Positions 54,472-62,761 are shown, counted from the first letter of the stretch. The stretch: DNA of 64,000 nucleotides from Lysinibacillus xylanilyticus (GCF_001708185.1 NZ_MDDN01000012.1:57112-121111); one strand, 5' to 3'. Program-made: numbers and translations. Notes: generated from the sequence alone by a model not told the origin.

Positions 54472-54890
54472 CTATTCACAACTTTAGCTGCTCTATCCAT
54501 GATTTTGCCTGTCCTATCCACGACTTTGCCTGCCCTATCCACGATTTTGCCTGTCCTATCCACGACTTTGCCTGTCCTATCCACGACTTTGCCTGTCCTA
54601 TCCACGACTTTGCCTGTCCTATCCACGACTTTGCCTGTCCTATCCACGACTTTGCCTGCCCTATCCATGATTTTGCCTGTTCTATCCACGATTTTGCCTG
54701 TCCTATCCACAACTTTGACTGTCCTATCCGTCGCTTTGAGGATTCCTTCCGTCGCTTTGGCCATTCTATCCGTCACTTCGCTGGTCCTATCCGTCGCTCC
54801 GATACTTCTATCCGTCGCCCTGACTTCAATCCATCACTAGAGCTCTTCTACTAGACGCTTTCGCCCCCTATCCGTCACTCTATCCGCCTC
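54472..54890. repeat. 21-bp tandem array 6 (about 17 clear units plus a decayed tail)
   Basis: Units read CTATCCACGACTTTGCCTGTC, or with GATTTTG or CCTGCC variants; five consecutive units are identical. From about 54724 units change to CTATCCGTCGCTTTG types, like array 5, and then decay. Open in frames on both strands because the period is 21. It sits between the nagB terminator and the LD-carboxypeptidase start. Confidence 0.95.
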
Positions 54891-54901
54891 TTCAAATACA
54901 A

Positions 54902-54946
54902 AATAAATAAGCGTAGACTTTAAATAATATAAAGTCTACGCTTATT
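54902..54946 (-). terminator. Terminator of nagB
   Basis: AATAAGCGTAGACTTT pairs with AAAGTCTACGCTTATT; T-rich in both directions. Confidence 0.9.
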
Positions 54947-54948
54947 TT

Positions 54949-55680
54949 TTATTTTGTTCCGCCGTATATAACTGTTACATTTGGATGGTTTAATAATTGA
55001 CTTGCTGGGAAATCTTCCGTCACAATACCACTTTTTAATTTTTCGATAGCTTCTAGTTTCTTCTCACCAAATGCAATCAACACGATTTCTTTCGCATTCA
55101 TAATAGAGTGAATGCCCATTGTAATAGCATGTGTTGGTACATCTTTAAAGTCATCAAAATAAATTGCATTTTCAGTGCGTGTAGATTCAGTTAGCTCTAC
55201 AATATTAGTTAGTGAATCAAAAGGTGTGCCCGGTTCATTAAAGCCAATATGTCCGTTTACGCCAATACCCAGAAGCTGTAAATCAATTCCTCCCGCTTCC
55301 TTGATGCGAGCATCGTATGCTACACACTCAGTATCTAACTCCTCAGCCTTACCATTTGGTAAATGTATATTTTCTTCCTTAATATCCACATGATTGAATA
55401 AATTCTCATGCATGAATGTCCAATAGCTTGCTGGACTTGATTGATCGAGACCAACATATTCGTCTAAGTTAAAAGTAATAACGTCGCTAAAAGATATAGT
55501 TCCAGCTTGTTGGCGTTTCACTAATTCCTTATACATCCCAACAGGAGAACCACCCGTTGCTAATCCTAAAATACTTGCCGACTTCACTTGTAATTGCTTA
55601 GTGAAAATATCCGCTGCTACTTCGCTCATTTCATCGTAAGAATTTACTTCTATCCATGTCATTTTAGTTGTCATAGTCAT
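54949..55680 (-). CDS. nagB: Glucosamine-6-phosphate deaminase NagB
   Basis: 243 residues from ATG 55680 behind AAGGTAGG. Key stretches are LGLATGGSPVGMYKEL, FNLDEYVGLD with the catalytic Asp, LLGIGVNGHIGFNEPGTPF with the catalytic His, and THAITMGIHSIM. It converts glucosamine-6-phosphate to fructose-6-phosphate and ammonia in amino-sugar use. It stands alone; nagA and the regulator are not adjacent. Confidence 0.95.
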   Translation of the reverse strand: MTMTTKMTWIEVNSYDEMSEVAADIFTKQLQVKSASILGLATGGSPVGMYKELVKRQQAGTISFSDVITFNLDEYVGLDQSSPASYWTFMHENLFNHVDIKEENIHLPNGKAEELDTECVAYDARIKEAGGIDLQLLGIGVNGHIGFNEPGTPFDSLTNIVELTESTRTENAIYFDDFKDVPTHAITMGIHSIMNAKEIVLIAFGEKKLEAIEKLKSGIVTEDFPASQLLNHPNVTVIYGGTK

Positions 55681-55862
55681 ATATATACCTACCTTGTAAT
55701 CTTTATTATTAACTAAATTGGTAAATAGTTCACTAAATAGTAGCTAACACTTTAATTTTACTAGTTATCCACCTATTTTTCTATTATTTTCTTTTTGAAT
55801 ATTATACGTGTATTCCCAAGCCATTTCGGTTATGTTATTTAATAAGGAAGTGAGGCGATTTA

Positions 55863-56609
55863 ATGAATTCACAAATACAGCAATATTTGAAACACCTTCT
55901 TTTTCAAGGACCTTTAACTGAGCCGTCTATTAAACTACTTGGTCAATTACAAACAAGACATTTATACACCATCCCGTATGAAAACTTGGATGTTGCCTTG
56001 AAACAAGACATCTCCTTCTCAATTCCTGATATTTTTCAAAAAATAATTGTTCACAAACGTGGAGGCAATTGCTTTGAGCTAAATATTTTATTTAGCTGGC
56101 TACTTCGTGAACTCGGATTTTCTGTGACCAATCGCTACGCACAGTTTTGGCGCAACATTGAAGCAGATACTCCTACCAAAGATGTCCCAATGCATCAGCT
56201 CTTGCTTGTTAATTTTGCTGACCAATCCTATATTTCCGATGTTGGTGTAGGTGCATTAGCTCCTTGTAAGCCAGTTCCACTCATTGCTGGGCATTTCCAC
56301 CGTGAAGGCAATGAACTTTATAAAATTGAACGAGATGATGCGAACGGCTGGATGCTGTACGAACAAACACAACACAATTGGCGTTTACTCTATAGTTTTT
56401 TTGATGAGGCTAACGATGCAAAGTTTGCTCCAAGACTTTCTAAACAACAAAATAAAATCGCTATGATTCGTACCCCTCGTGGTCGACATACAATGCTTAA
56501 CGGCGAATTCCGAATATACGAGGGACACTCCCTAACAACCTATACAACACATAACGAAAAGGAATGGCTACAAGCACTTCAGCGTTTTTTTCATATTTCG
56601 TTAGATTAG
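55863..56609 (+). CDS. nat: Arylamine N-acetyltransferase
   Basis: 248 residues. Catalytic triad: C70 in RGGNCFELN, H111 in PMHQLLLV and D126 in SDVGVG. The NAT fold N-terminus PYENLDVAL is clear. It transfers acetyl from acetyl-CoA to arylamines or hydrazines. The ribosome site is GGAAGTGAGG. Divergent from nagB and followed by a terminator. Confidence 0.92.
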   Translation: MNSQIQQYLKHLLFQGPLTEPSIKLLGQLQTRHLYTIPYENLDVALKQDISFSIPDIFQKIIVHKRGGNCFELNILFSWLLRELGFSVTNRYAQFWRNIEADTPTKDVPMHQLLLVNFADQSYISDVGVGALAPCKPVPLIAGHFHREGNELYKIERDDANGWMLYEQTQHNWRLLYSFFDEANDAKFAPRLSKQQNKIAMIRTPRGRHTMLNGEFRIYEGHSLTTYTTHNEKEWLQALQRFFHISLD

Positions 56610-56621
56610 ATACTTCATGAC

Positions 56622-56660
56622 AAAAAGCAAGCCTCCTCGTTACAGGAGACTTGCTTTTCC
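56622..56660 (+). terminator. Hairpin terminator after nat
   Basis: AAAAGCAAGCCTCCT pairs with AGGAGACTTGCTTTT, then CC. Confidence 0.88.
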
Positions 56661-56672
56661 TATGGCTAACAT

Positions 56673-56906
56673 TTAATTGGCTGTACGATCAACCAGTTCA
56701 AAGATAACAACATCGTTGTAAAGCTCCTTAACTAGACCGATACCATCTACAAAGTAATATGTCCATACTCCATCACTGTAAACGGACGTTTCTGCTAAAA
56801 CAATAACATTATTATAATTAACACCACCTGCTTGGACAGTGCCATCTGTTGCTTTAACAGTATTTTGGACTCCTGAAATTACCCCGCCTTTTATTAATGT
56901 AAGCAC
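56673..56906 (-). pseudogene. C-terminal remnant of a secreted protein
   Basis: The 77 codons read like the C-terminus of an exported protein: TVQAGGVNYNNVIVLAETS then WTYYFVDGIGLVKELYN and IFELVDR, the AGxFxNVVEV..TYYYAPGVGLIK-type ending of many Bacillus secreted proteins. No ribosome site or signal peptide precedes it; upstream the frame ends beside a segment like an element A right end (about 56925-56950). Confidence 0.5.
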
Positions 56907-57373
56907 CGACTGTTTTTGAAACTCCTCGACGGCGAGGCTGGAGCCATCTCCTATATGTAAAAATCACTATTGCAGGCATATACAAAAATAAGCCTTATTT
57001 TGTTCAATGCCAATACGTAAAACAATGGATGTTATCTCCTTCTTTACATAGGGCATTAATGAGAATGGACTGTAAAGTAAGCCGAAAAGCTCGATTAACA
57101 TAACATTTCAGAAAGGCCGTCTTCCTAAGTGGTAAAAAACCGCTATGCATTCTACCCGATCAGGGCAATATATGTGTTTTGTGCGAAAGCGAAGCGTCAG
57201 CAACAAGGGTTTTTATGTGCGAAAGCGAAGCGTCAGCCAACAAGGCGTGTTGCTCCTTCCTTCATTTTTCATATACACTTCCTCGTAAATACAATTCGCA
57301 GGAGTCTCGCGGCTTTTTACCTTTATATAAAAGATAACTAAAACACAAAATTAATTAACTCCTTAAGTGACAG
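56907..57373. other. Region with repeat fragments, no complete gene
   Basis: Contains an element A-like right-end trace near 56930 and two GCGAAAGCGAAGCGTCAGC units at about 57182 and 57218, 36-37 bp apart, in opposite orientation to copies 1-4. A frame at 57129-57341 is only the translation of these units. Confidence 0.6.
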
Positions 57374-57655
57374 TTAGCGATCTTCTTCATGCTTCTTATA
57401 AATTCCTAAGAGTAATATAATAAGCCCTATGACAAAAATCATTGGGAATAAAAGCATCATAATCGATGTTGCCCAACCATTTCTAACCGTCATTGCATAC
57501 GTTACGCCAATTAAAAAAGATAAAGATGGGGCAAATGCAATCATCGTGATGGTACCCCAAATAATATATTTGCCTTTCTCCGTCTTTTCTTCGCTTAATT
57601 GGAATGCCGCTATTAATCCTACTAATACAATTATTAATGCAATGACAAACGCCAT
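57374..57655 (-). CDS. Small membrane protein, unknown
   Basis: 93 residues with three hydrophobic spans (about 2-18, 29-52 and 63-85), the second containing a basic break KGKYIIWG. Ribosome site AAGGGGATG. Family not recognised. Confidence 0.65.
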   Translation of the reverse strand: MAFVIALIIVLVGLIAAFQLSEEKTEKGKYIIWGTITMIAFAPSLSFLIGVTYAMTVRNGWATSIMMLLFPMIFVIGLIILLLGIYKKHEEDR

Positions 57656-57767
57656 AAAATCACATCCCCTTTTCTTCTACAATATGCTGTATTCGTTAAA
57701 TGGTTTGGTAACTTTAACACTAAGCTTCTTAAAAATATCCCTGTCATTCATCTAATGCCGTTATTTA

Positions 57768-57810
57768 ATCAAAAAAAATACCACAACCATCATAATTATG
57801 GTTGTGGCTC
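57768..57810 (-). terminator. Terminator of the ABC exporter operon
   Basis: On the minus strand CCACAACCAT pairs with ATGGTTGTGG, then TATTTTTTTT. Confidence 0.88.
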
Positions 57811-57832
57811 TCTAAAATTTTATGTTCCCGAA

Positions 57833-58519
57833 CTAAAGGGCATCTTGCAAAATGACACCATCGCTCATTTTAATAATACGATCCGTATATGCAAGCATCT
57901 CTTCATCATGTGTCACCATTAAAGTAGTAATGTTTAAGGTTTTAGTCAATTCTCTAATTAATAACATAACCTCTTTTGATCTTTTAGAATCCAAACTTGC
58001 CGTTGGTTCATCTGCGAACAGAACTTTCGGTTTATGAATAATTGCCCGGGCAATGGCTACACGTTGCTTTTCTCCACCTGATAATGAAGAAGGATAAGAA
58101 TCTTTCCGATGGTCCATCCCTACTAATTTTAGTATTCGATCGACTTCATTTTTTTGTTCAGACTTCTTTAACTTGGATTCAGAAACATCTAGCATTAACA
58201 GTAATTGTTCCTCAACTGTAAGAAAAGGTACAAGGTGTGCGAACTGAAAGACAAATCCAAATTTACTTGCTCGTACTTTTCGAACTTCTTCAGAGCTCAT
58301 TGAAGTTAAATTGTTATCTTCAAATATAACTTGCCCATCTGATGCAGGCTGAAGTCCGGCAGCTATTGTTAGAAGCGTACTTTTACCAGAGCCCGATGCA
58401 CCTACCAATGCTATGATTTCTCCTTCTTTTAGAGAAAGGTTTATGCCTTTTAATATTTCTTCTTTTACTTCGCCATTAGTAAACGTTTTTCTAACCTCAT
58501 CAATTGTAAATAAAGTCAT
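57833..58519 (-). CDS. ABC transporter ATP-binding protein (LolD/MacB type)
   Basis: 228 residues from ATG 58519 with AAGGAG upstream; the open frame before it overlaps the permease gene. Walker A GASGSGKST at 40-48, signature LSGGEKQRVAIARAI, Walker B VLFADEPTASLDS and the switch His in VTHDEE. It powers the FtsX-like permease whose gene ends 1-2 bases upstream. Such pairs in Firmicutes export or resist peptides or antimicrobials; the cargo is unknown. Confidence 0.9.
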   Translation of the reverse strand: MTLFTIDEVRKTFTNGEVKEEILKGINLSLKEGEIIALVGASGSGKSTLLTIAAGLQPASDGQVIFEDNNLTSMSSEEVRKVRASKFGFVFQFAHLVPFLTVEEQLLLMLDVSESKLKKSEQKNEVDRILKLVGMDHRKDSYPSSLSGGEKQRVAIARAIIHKPKVLFADEPTASLDSKRSKEVMLLIRELTKTLNITTLMVTHDEEMLAYTDRIIKMSDGVILQDAL

Positions 58520-58520
58520 A

Positions 58521-59555
58521 TTAAGCCTCTCCTTGCTGTATCGCTTGTAATGGTTCAATTTTTCTAATTTGAAGTCCTGAAATTGTAGCCCCAATAAATC
58601 CAATAATTAGGAATACTATCGACAATTGCGTCGTTGTCGCGATTGTTAAAGTGAAAGGCATCCCTTGTGGCGCTACCATATTAAATGCTTGGCTAAAGGT
58701 TACAGACAAAATAAGTGAAATAACTGTAATGATGGCCATCTGTGTCCATATCAATTGGAATATCTTACTTGTTTTCAAACCAATAGCTTTTAAAATTCCG
58801 TATAAGCCAATTTTTTGAACGTTCATCATATAGAAGAAGATAGCAAACAGCATCCCACTAATAACTACTAAAAACCAAACAATCATATTTAAAGACATTT
58901 GTTCTGCATTATAGCTTGGAATTGTATTAAGAAACGCTTTATTTGAAAATGATTCTAATCCAGCAAATTCTTTTGAAGAATCCCCGTCTGGTACGAAAAT
59001 CATCTGCATTTCATCAACACGGTAAATTTCTTTATAATCCTCTTCATTAATATAGGCAACAGGTGCATGACTATATTTCTTTTGATCGACAAATCCCTTT
59101 ACTACAAACTTGCCACTAAATTGATTATTCGTTAATGTATCTCCTACTTTAATTCCTTTATCTTTCATTGAGCTGTCTAAAATGACTTCCTCATGTTTCA
59201 CATTTTCAAATAAATCTGACTCAGTAGATGTAACAAAGGCAACACTTTGCTGCTTATTGTCCTTATCATTCAAAAAGCCCATTTGTAATGAAAACGCTAC
59301 TGCATCTTTTTCTTTGCTCAATATTTCGTTTTGTGTACTGCTATCTATTTTTGACAGATTATAAGTTTGATCTGCATCTTCATTCATATAAAATTGTCCT
59401 TGCGGCAAATCCTTAATTAGGGCGGCATTATCTTGTGACAATCCATTCGCCAAACCAGAAATAATAAATGTTAAAAAACTAACAAGAAAAACAATTGAAC
59501 CTAATATTAAAAACCTTACTTTATTTTTCTTAATTTCTTTCCATGCAAGATTCAT
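58521..59555 (-). CDS. FtsX-like ABC transporter permease
   Basis: 344 residues from ATG 59555 behind GGAGG. One N-terminal membrane span, a large extracytoplasmic domain (about 45-225) and three C-terminal spans (about 232-255, 282-305 and 320-340): MacB/FtsX architecture. Conserved basic ends IRKIEPLQAI close it. The stop codon almost touches the ATPase start, so the two are translationally coupled. Confidence 0.88.
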   Translation of the reverse strand: MNLAWKEIKKNKVRFLILGSIVFLVSFLTFIISGLANGLSQDNAALIKDLPQGQFYMNEDADQTYNLSKIDSSTQNEILSKEKDAVAFSLQMGFLNDKDNKQQSVAFVTSTESDLFENVKHEEVILDSSMKDKGIKVGDTLTNNQFSGKFVVKGFVDQKKYSHAPVAYINEEDYKEIYRVDEMQMIFVPDGDSSKEFAGLESFSNKAFLNTIPSYNAEQMSLNMIVWFLVVISGMLFAIFFYMMNVQKIGLYGILKAIGLKTSKIFQLIWTQMAIITVISLILSVTFSQAFNMVAPQGMPFTLTIATTTQLSIVFLIIGFIGATISGLQIRKIEPLQAIQQGEA

Positions 59556-59642
59556 ATTGAACTCCTCCATTCCTTTTTACATCCTTATCATAAAATTCTT
59601 AAATGAACGGAAGATGAACTAATTATTAAAAATGAGATCTTT

Positions 59643-60000
59643 TTAACTTCTTTCAGCAAATGTTTTATGTAGCGAAAGCGAAGCGTCAGCTACAATTGTT
59701 TTATGTAACGTAAGTGAAACGGCAGTTACAAATGTTTTATGTAGGGAAAGCGAAGCGTCAGCAGAAATCCCCCACTTCTATAGTGGTGAGATAAATGCGG
59801 ATTTAATCTACTTTTCATTGCGTATACAAATACTAGCTGAAAGAAGTTAAAGCTTCCGGCGGATGTCACGGAATCGGAAAAGAGTTCATAAAGGATGTTA
59901 GCCTAAAATCATCGCATCCATGCGATAACGGCTAACTCCTGCATCACGCAGGCCTAAGCACAAAGCCGATTCCAGACGTAATTATGCAGAAGCATAATTG
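59643..60000. repeat. Inverted-repeat element B, copy 2
   Basis: The 208-bp core is bounded by TTAACTTCTTTCAGC (59643-59657) and its complement (59836-59850), identical to copy 1. The core holds three GCGAAAGCGAAGCGTCAGC-like units at about 59674, 59710 and 59746. Downstream (59851-60000) are GCTTCCGGCGGATGTCACGG, GGCCTGCG and AAGCCGATTCC segments matching the flank of copy 1 inverted. Confidence 0.75.
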
Positions 60001-60002
60001 AT

Positions 60003-60043
60003 CAAAAAAGCTCGTAAACCGTTTCTCTTTTGGTTTACGAGCT
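60003..60043 (-). terminator. Terminator of thpR
   Basis: On the minus strand AGCTCGTAAACC pairs with GGTTTACGAGCT, then TTTTTTG. Confidence 0.85.
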
Positions 60044-60129
60044 GATCTAATATTCATCATTATTATAGTAGTAGGCTTTTTTCCTTTGTCTGTACATTAT
60101 GCAACCAACCACTTTATACATTTACAAAT

Positions 60130-60690
60130 TTACTGGTCATATAAGTGAATAACTGCCTTTTTATAATATTTCGGGGTTTCTTCTACCCTCGATTCGTACA
60201 AAATCACTTCTTTCACTGGAAATTGAGGAAGCTGAAACTCTTCTTTTAGCAATTCTTCGAATAGAAATTTACCGAATGCCTCATCCCATTTTCTCGCAAC
60301 AGTTATATGTGGTGTAAAAGGCTTCATATCTAATTCAAATCCAGCTTTAATACAATCACGGTATACTATGTCTCTTACAAAACTTAATTGCTCAGATTCG
60401 AGCAGATCCCCCCATAAAATTCTTGGATATTCTCTTCTTCCAAAAGTATTGAATCCTTGAATTTTTAATTCGAACGGAGAAACATTCATCAGATTTTTCC
60501 TCGTTTCATCCACTACAGTTTGTAATTGCCCTTCATCCGCATGACCTAAAAAAGCCAATGTGATGTGATAATCTTCCCGGTGAACCCATCGTTTAAAATG
60601 AAAATCCGTTTTCATTTTTTCACATCTCGCATGAAGAACTGCTTTAATATCTGAAGGAAGTGGAACTGCAATAAAATAATGTCTGTTCAT
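60130..60690 (-). CDS. thpR: RNA 2',3'-cyclic phosphodiesterase ThpR (LigT family)
   Basis: 186 residues from ATG 60690 behind GAGAGGG. The two HxT motifs are HITL (42-45) and HITV (about 127-130), and the protein starts RHYFIAVPL. The family opens 2',3'-cyclic phosphates on RNA ends. Complete length. Confidence 0.88.
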   Translation of the reverse strand: MNRHYFIAVPLPSDIKAVLHARCEKMKTDFHFKRWVHREDYHITLAFLGHADEGQLQTVVDETRKNLMNVSPFELKIQGFNTFGRREYPRILWGDLLESEQLSFVRDIVYRDCIKAGFELDMKPFTPHITVARKWDEAFGKFLFEELLKEEFQLPQFPVKEVILYESRVEETPKYYKKAVIHLYDQ

Positions 60691-60802
60691 GTTCTTACCC
60701 TCTCTATGCATTGTAAATGTAACTTACATCCCTTATCTTAAAGAAATGTAGGAATTCATGTATTATCATCAACCTAAATTTTAAAAGTATACTAAAACTG
60801 GC

Positions 60803-60937
60803 TCATCACCATAACGTGTGATTGATTTCCGTTCCGACTGGGGCGCTTTATTGCTGTCGCTTCGCTTTCGCACAGAGCAGAGCTTCCTGGGACGTCCGAT
60901 GTTCCCCAAGGAGTCGACCAGCCTCCATTCCAATCTT
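60803..60937. mobile_element. MITE-like element A, copy 4 (minimal)
   Basis: Both ends are present (CATCACCATAACGTGTG then TTGATTTCCGTTCCGACTGG; CCCCAAGGAGTCGACCAGCC then CCATTCCAATC) with one internal unit. This shows that the ends, not the tandem interior, are the conserved part. Confidence 0.75.
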
Positions 60938-60972
60938 TAAAATTAAGCCATACTTCAGTAATTCGAATTTTT

Positions 60973-61416
60973 TTATTCTATATTCAAATCGAAAACAAAA
61001 GTTGATTTTCCTTCATTCCATTTTGCAATAACTTCGTAAATATAATATCCTTTTTCCGTTGGAAGGGTTATTTCGTTCTTTTGAATTTCAATATTATCAA
61101 TTGTACCATCTTCATTCTCCTGATTTACAATTATTGAAGGTGGGTTTTGATCAATTTCAATTTTTATTTTATCTCCCTTTTCAACAGTTAATGTTTCAAA
61201 TTCTTCTGCTAAGCCATATTTATCAGGTGAATTAAGACTTCGAATTGTAACGTCATCATCTTTCAATTCGAAGTCGCCAATCTGCATCATGTAACCTTCA
61301 TCATCTACAATAACTCGCCCCACTGGGTTTCCAAAAGAATCGGAATGTGATGAAGGTATTCCGTTACAACCAGCTATAATCATCACAATGAACATTAAAT
61401 AAAACAAATTTTTCAT
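60973..61416 (-). CDS. Lipoprotein, unknown
   Basis: 147 residues from ATG 61416 behind GGAGG. The lipobox is IAGC at about residue 17. The mature part is acidic, with VIVDDEGYMMQIGDFELKDD and a beta-rich end FETLTVEKGDKIKIEIDQN and YYIYEVIAKWNEGKSTF that resembles an immunoglobulin-like fold. Family not recognised. Confidence 0.7.
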   Translation of the reverse strand: MKNLFYLMFIVMIIAGCNGIPSSHSDSFGNPVGRVIVDDEGYMMQIGDFELKDDDVTIRSLNSPDKYGLAEEFETLTVEKGDKIKIEIDQNPPSIIVNQENEDGTIDNIEIQKNEITLPTEKGYYIYEVIAKWNEGKSTFVFDLNIE

Positions 61417-61716
61417 AGCCACTCCTCCTCAACATCAATCACTATATAATAAAATACCTTTTTTTACATATTTTATCATTGTTTTTATCAAAAAAATTAA
61501 ATTTACCATTATTAGTATTATGTTTTAATCGATCAACTAAGGTAAGTAAGCGTCAGCGACAAAGCGGGTAGCCCGTAGCGGAAATCAGAGCTTTCAAATT
61601 AATTAGGATTAATAAAAATGGTTAATCAACACACCTAAAATATCCCTTCATAATTTAACCTGTATACCCTATATTTTTACTATTTTAAGTGATACCATAA
61701 AAGAGAGGTGGTTTAA
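61417..61716. other. Intergenic region, no gene seen
   Basis: 300 bp, A/T-rich. AAGCGTCAGCGAC at about 61548 and the following CCCGTAGCGGAAATCAGAG look like a decayed trace of element A. Otherwise nothing is recognised. Confidence 0.5.
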
Positions 61717-61953
61717 GTGGAACAACAAGATTATTACCAAAATCTGATAAAAAGACTTTGTAAAGCTCACAATTTGTCTCCTCGAAAACCTAGATTTATT
61801 GAAGTTGAAGATGTGGTTACTATTAATGTTAAAAATCATTTGAAAGAAGGAGTAGATTTAGACTGTTTTAAAATTCTAAATCTTATTTATCAAACGGTTG
61901 GAAAACAGGACTATATAGCTTTAAACAAAAGATTAGAAAACGGAGAAGTTTGA
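61717..61953 (+). CDS. Small soluble protein, unknown
   Basis: 78 residues from a GTG start at 61717 with AGAGAGGTGG upstream. Basic and helical at the N-terminus (YYQNLIKRLCKAHNLSPRKP), then VEDVVTINVKNHLKEGVDLD. No signal or membrane span. Family not recognised. Confidence 0.6.
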   Translation: MEQQDYYQNLIKRLCKAHNLSPRKPRFIEVEDVVTINVKNHLKEGVDLDCFKILNLIYQTVGKQDYIALNKRLENGEV

Positions 61954-62091
61954 AGGGAACTTAATGCTATCCTTTTATTTTTCCATTTAAGCATGTACAT
62001 TTTGCTCACCTATGTATATTACTACTTTACTTGGATTAGCGAGCTATATCCTTTTCGGTTAACAATTCTTTATGGTGTCTTGCCGCTTATA

Positions 62092-62130
62092 AAAAATCCT
62101 CTCAAAAAATACATTTTGAGAGGATCTTAA
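62092..62130 (-). terminator. Second terminator after the tRNA operon
   Basis: On the minus strand ATCCTCTCAAAA pairs with TTTTGAGAGGAT, then TTTTTT. Confidence 0.8.
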
Positions 62131-62152
62131 ATGCTATCTATAAATTTACTAC

Positions 62153-62187
62153 AAATAAAAAAGAACCCTATCAAGGATTCTTTACTA
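62153..62187 (-). terminator. First terminator after the tRNA operon
   Basis: On the minus strand AAAGAATCCT pairs with AGGGTTCTTT, then TTT; just after tRNA-Leu. Confidence 0.8.
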
Positions 62188-62189
62188 GA

Positions 62190-62270
62190 TACCGGTGGTC
62201 GGGGTCGAACCGACACTCCAAAGGAACACGATTTTGAGTCGTGCGCGTCTGCCAATTCCGCCACACCGGC
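62190..62270 (-). tRNA. tRNA-Leu (anticodon CAA)
   Basis: Cloverleaf with long variable arm; anticodon loop CTCAAAA. The 3' CCA is not encoded, unlike the other genes of this cluster. Last tRNA of the operon. Confidence 0.92.
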
Positions 62271-62320
62271 ATAATGATGGAGATAAAAAAAATCGGAAAA
62301 TCCGATTATGTAATAAAATA

Positions 62321-62394
62321 TGGAGGCGGCAACCGGATTTGAACCGGTGATAAAGGTGTTGCAGACCTGTGCCTTACCACTTGGCTATGCCGCC
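62321..62394 (-). tRNA. tRNA-Cys (GCA)
   Basis: Anticodon loop CTGCAAC; 3' CCA encoded. Confidence 0.95.
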
Positions 62395-62402
62395 GTCATA
62401 TT

Positions 62403-62477
62403 TGGAGCGGAAGACGAGGTTCGAACTCGCGACCCCCACCTTGGCAAGGTGGTGTTCTACCACTGAACTACTTCCGC
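62403..62477 (-). tRNA. tRNA-Gly (GCC)
   Basis: Anticodon loop TTGCCAA; 3' CCA encoded. Confidence 0.95.
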
Positions 62478-62483
62478 AAAAAA

Positions 62484-62558
62484 TGGCTGGGGTACTAGGA
62501 TTCGAACCTAGGCATGACGGAATCAAAATCCGTTGCCTTACCGCTTGGCTATACCCCA
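62484..62558 (-). tRNA. tRNA-Gln (TTG)
   Basis: Anticodon loop TTTTGAT; 3' CCA encoded. Confidence 0.95.
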
Positions 62559-62562
62559 ACAA

Positions 62563-62639
62563 TGGGGCGACTGAAGGGAATCGAACCCTCGAATGCCGGA
62601 ACCACAATCCGGTGCGTTAACCACTTCGCCACAATCGCC
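62563..62639 (-). tRNA. tRNA-His (GTG), second copy in transcription order
   Basis: Anticodon loop TTGTGGT, encoded G-1 opposite C73, 3' CCA encoded. T stem GAGGG/CCCTT. Confidence 0.95.
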
Positions 62640-62673
62640 ATTGTTATATTGTATTTATTAATTTTATTGAAAA

Positions 62674-62750
62674 TGGGGCGACTGATGGGAATCGAACCCA
62701 CGAATGCCGGAACCACAATCCGGTGCGTTAACCACTTCGCCACAATCGCC
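62674..62750 (-). tRNA. tRNA-His (GTG), first copy in transcription order
   Basis: Identical to the neighbour at 62563 except for the T stem (GTGGG/CCCAT), where one base pair is swapped on both sides. Encoded G-1 and CCA. Confidence 0.95.
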
Positions 62751-62761
62751 ATAAAATTAAT

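Noticed and set aside
54375..54854. Frames of 133-142 codons on both strands of array 6 with heptad-like repeats (DRTGKVV, SIHDFAC types)
   Set aside because: Both strands are open simply because the period is 21; no ribosome sites and no signal or domain.
964..54890. The arrays as CRISPR
   Set aside because: Units are directly adjacent with no 25-40 bp unique spacers, no repeat dyad and no cas genes in the window.
57129..57341. 70-codon plus frame containing CAKAKRQ repeats
   Set aside because: Composed of element A interior units.
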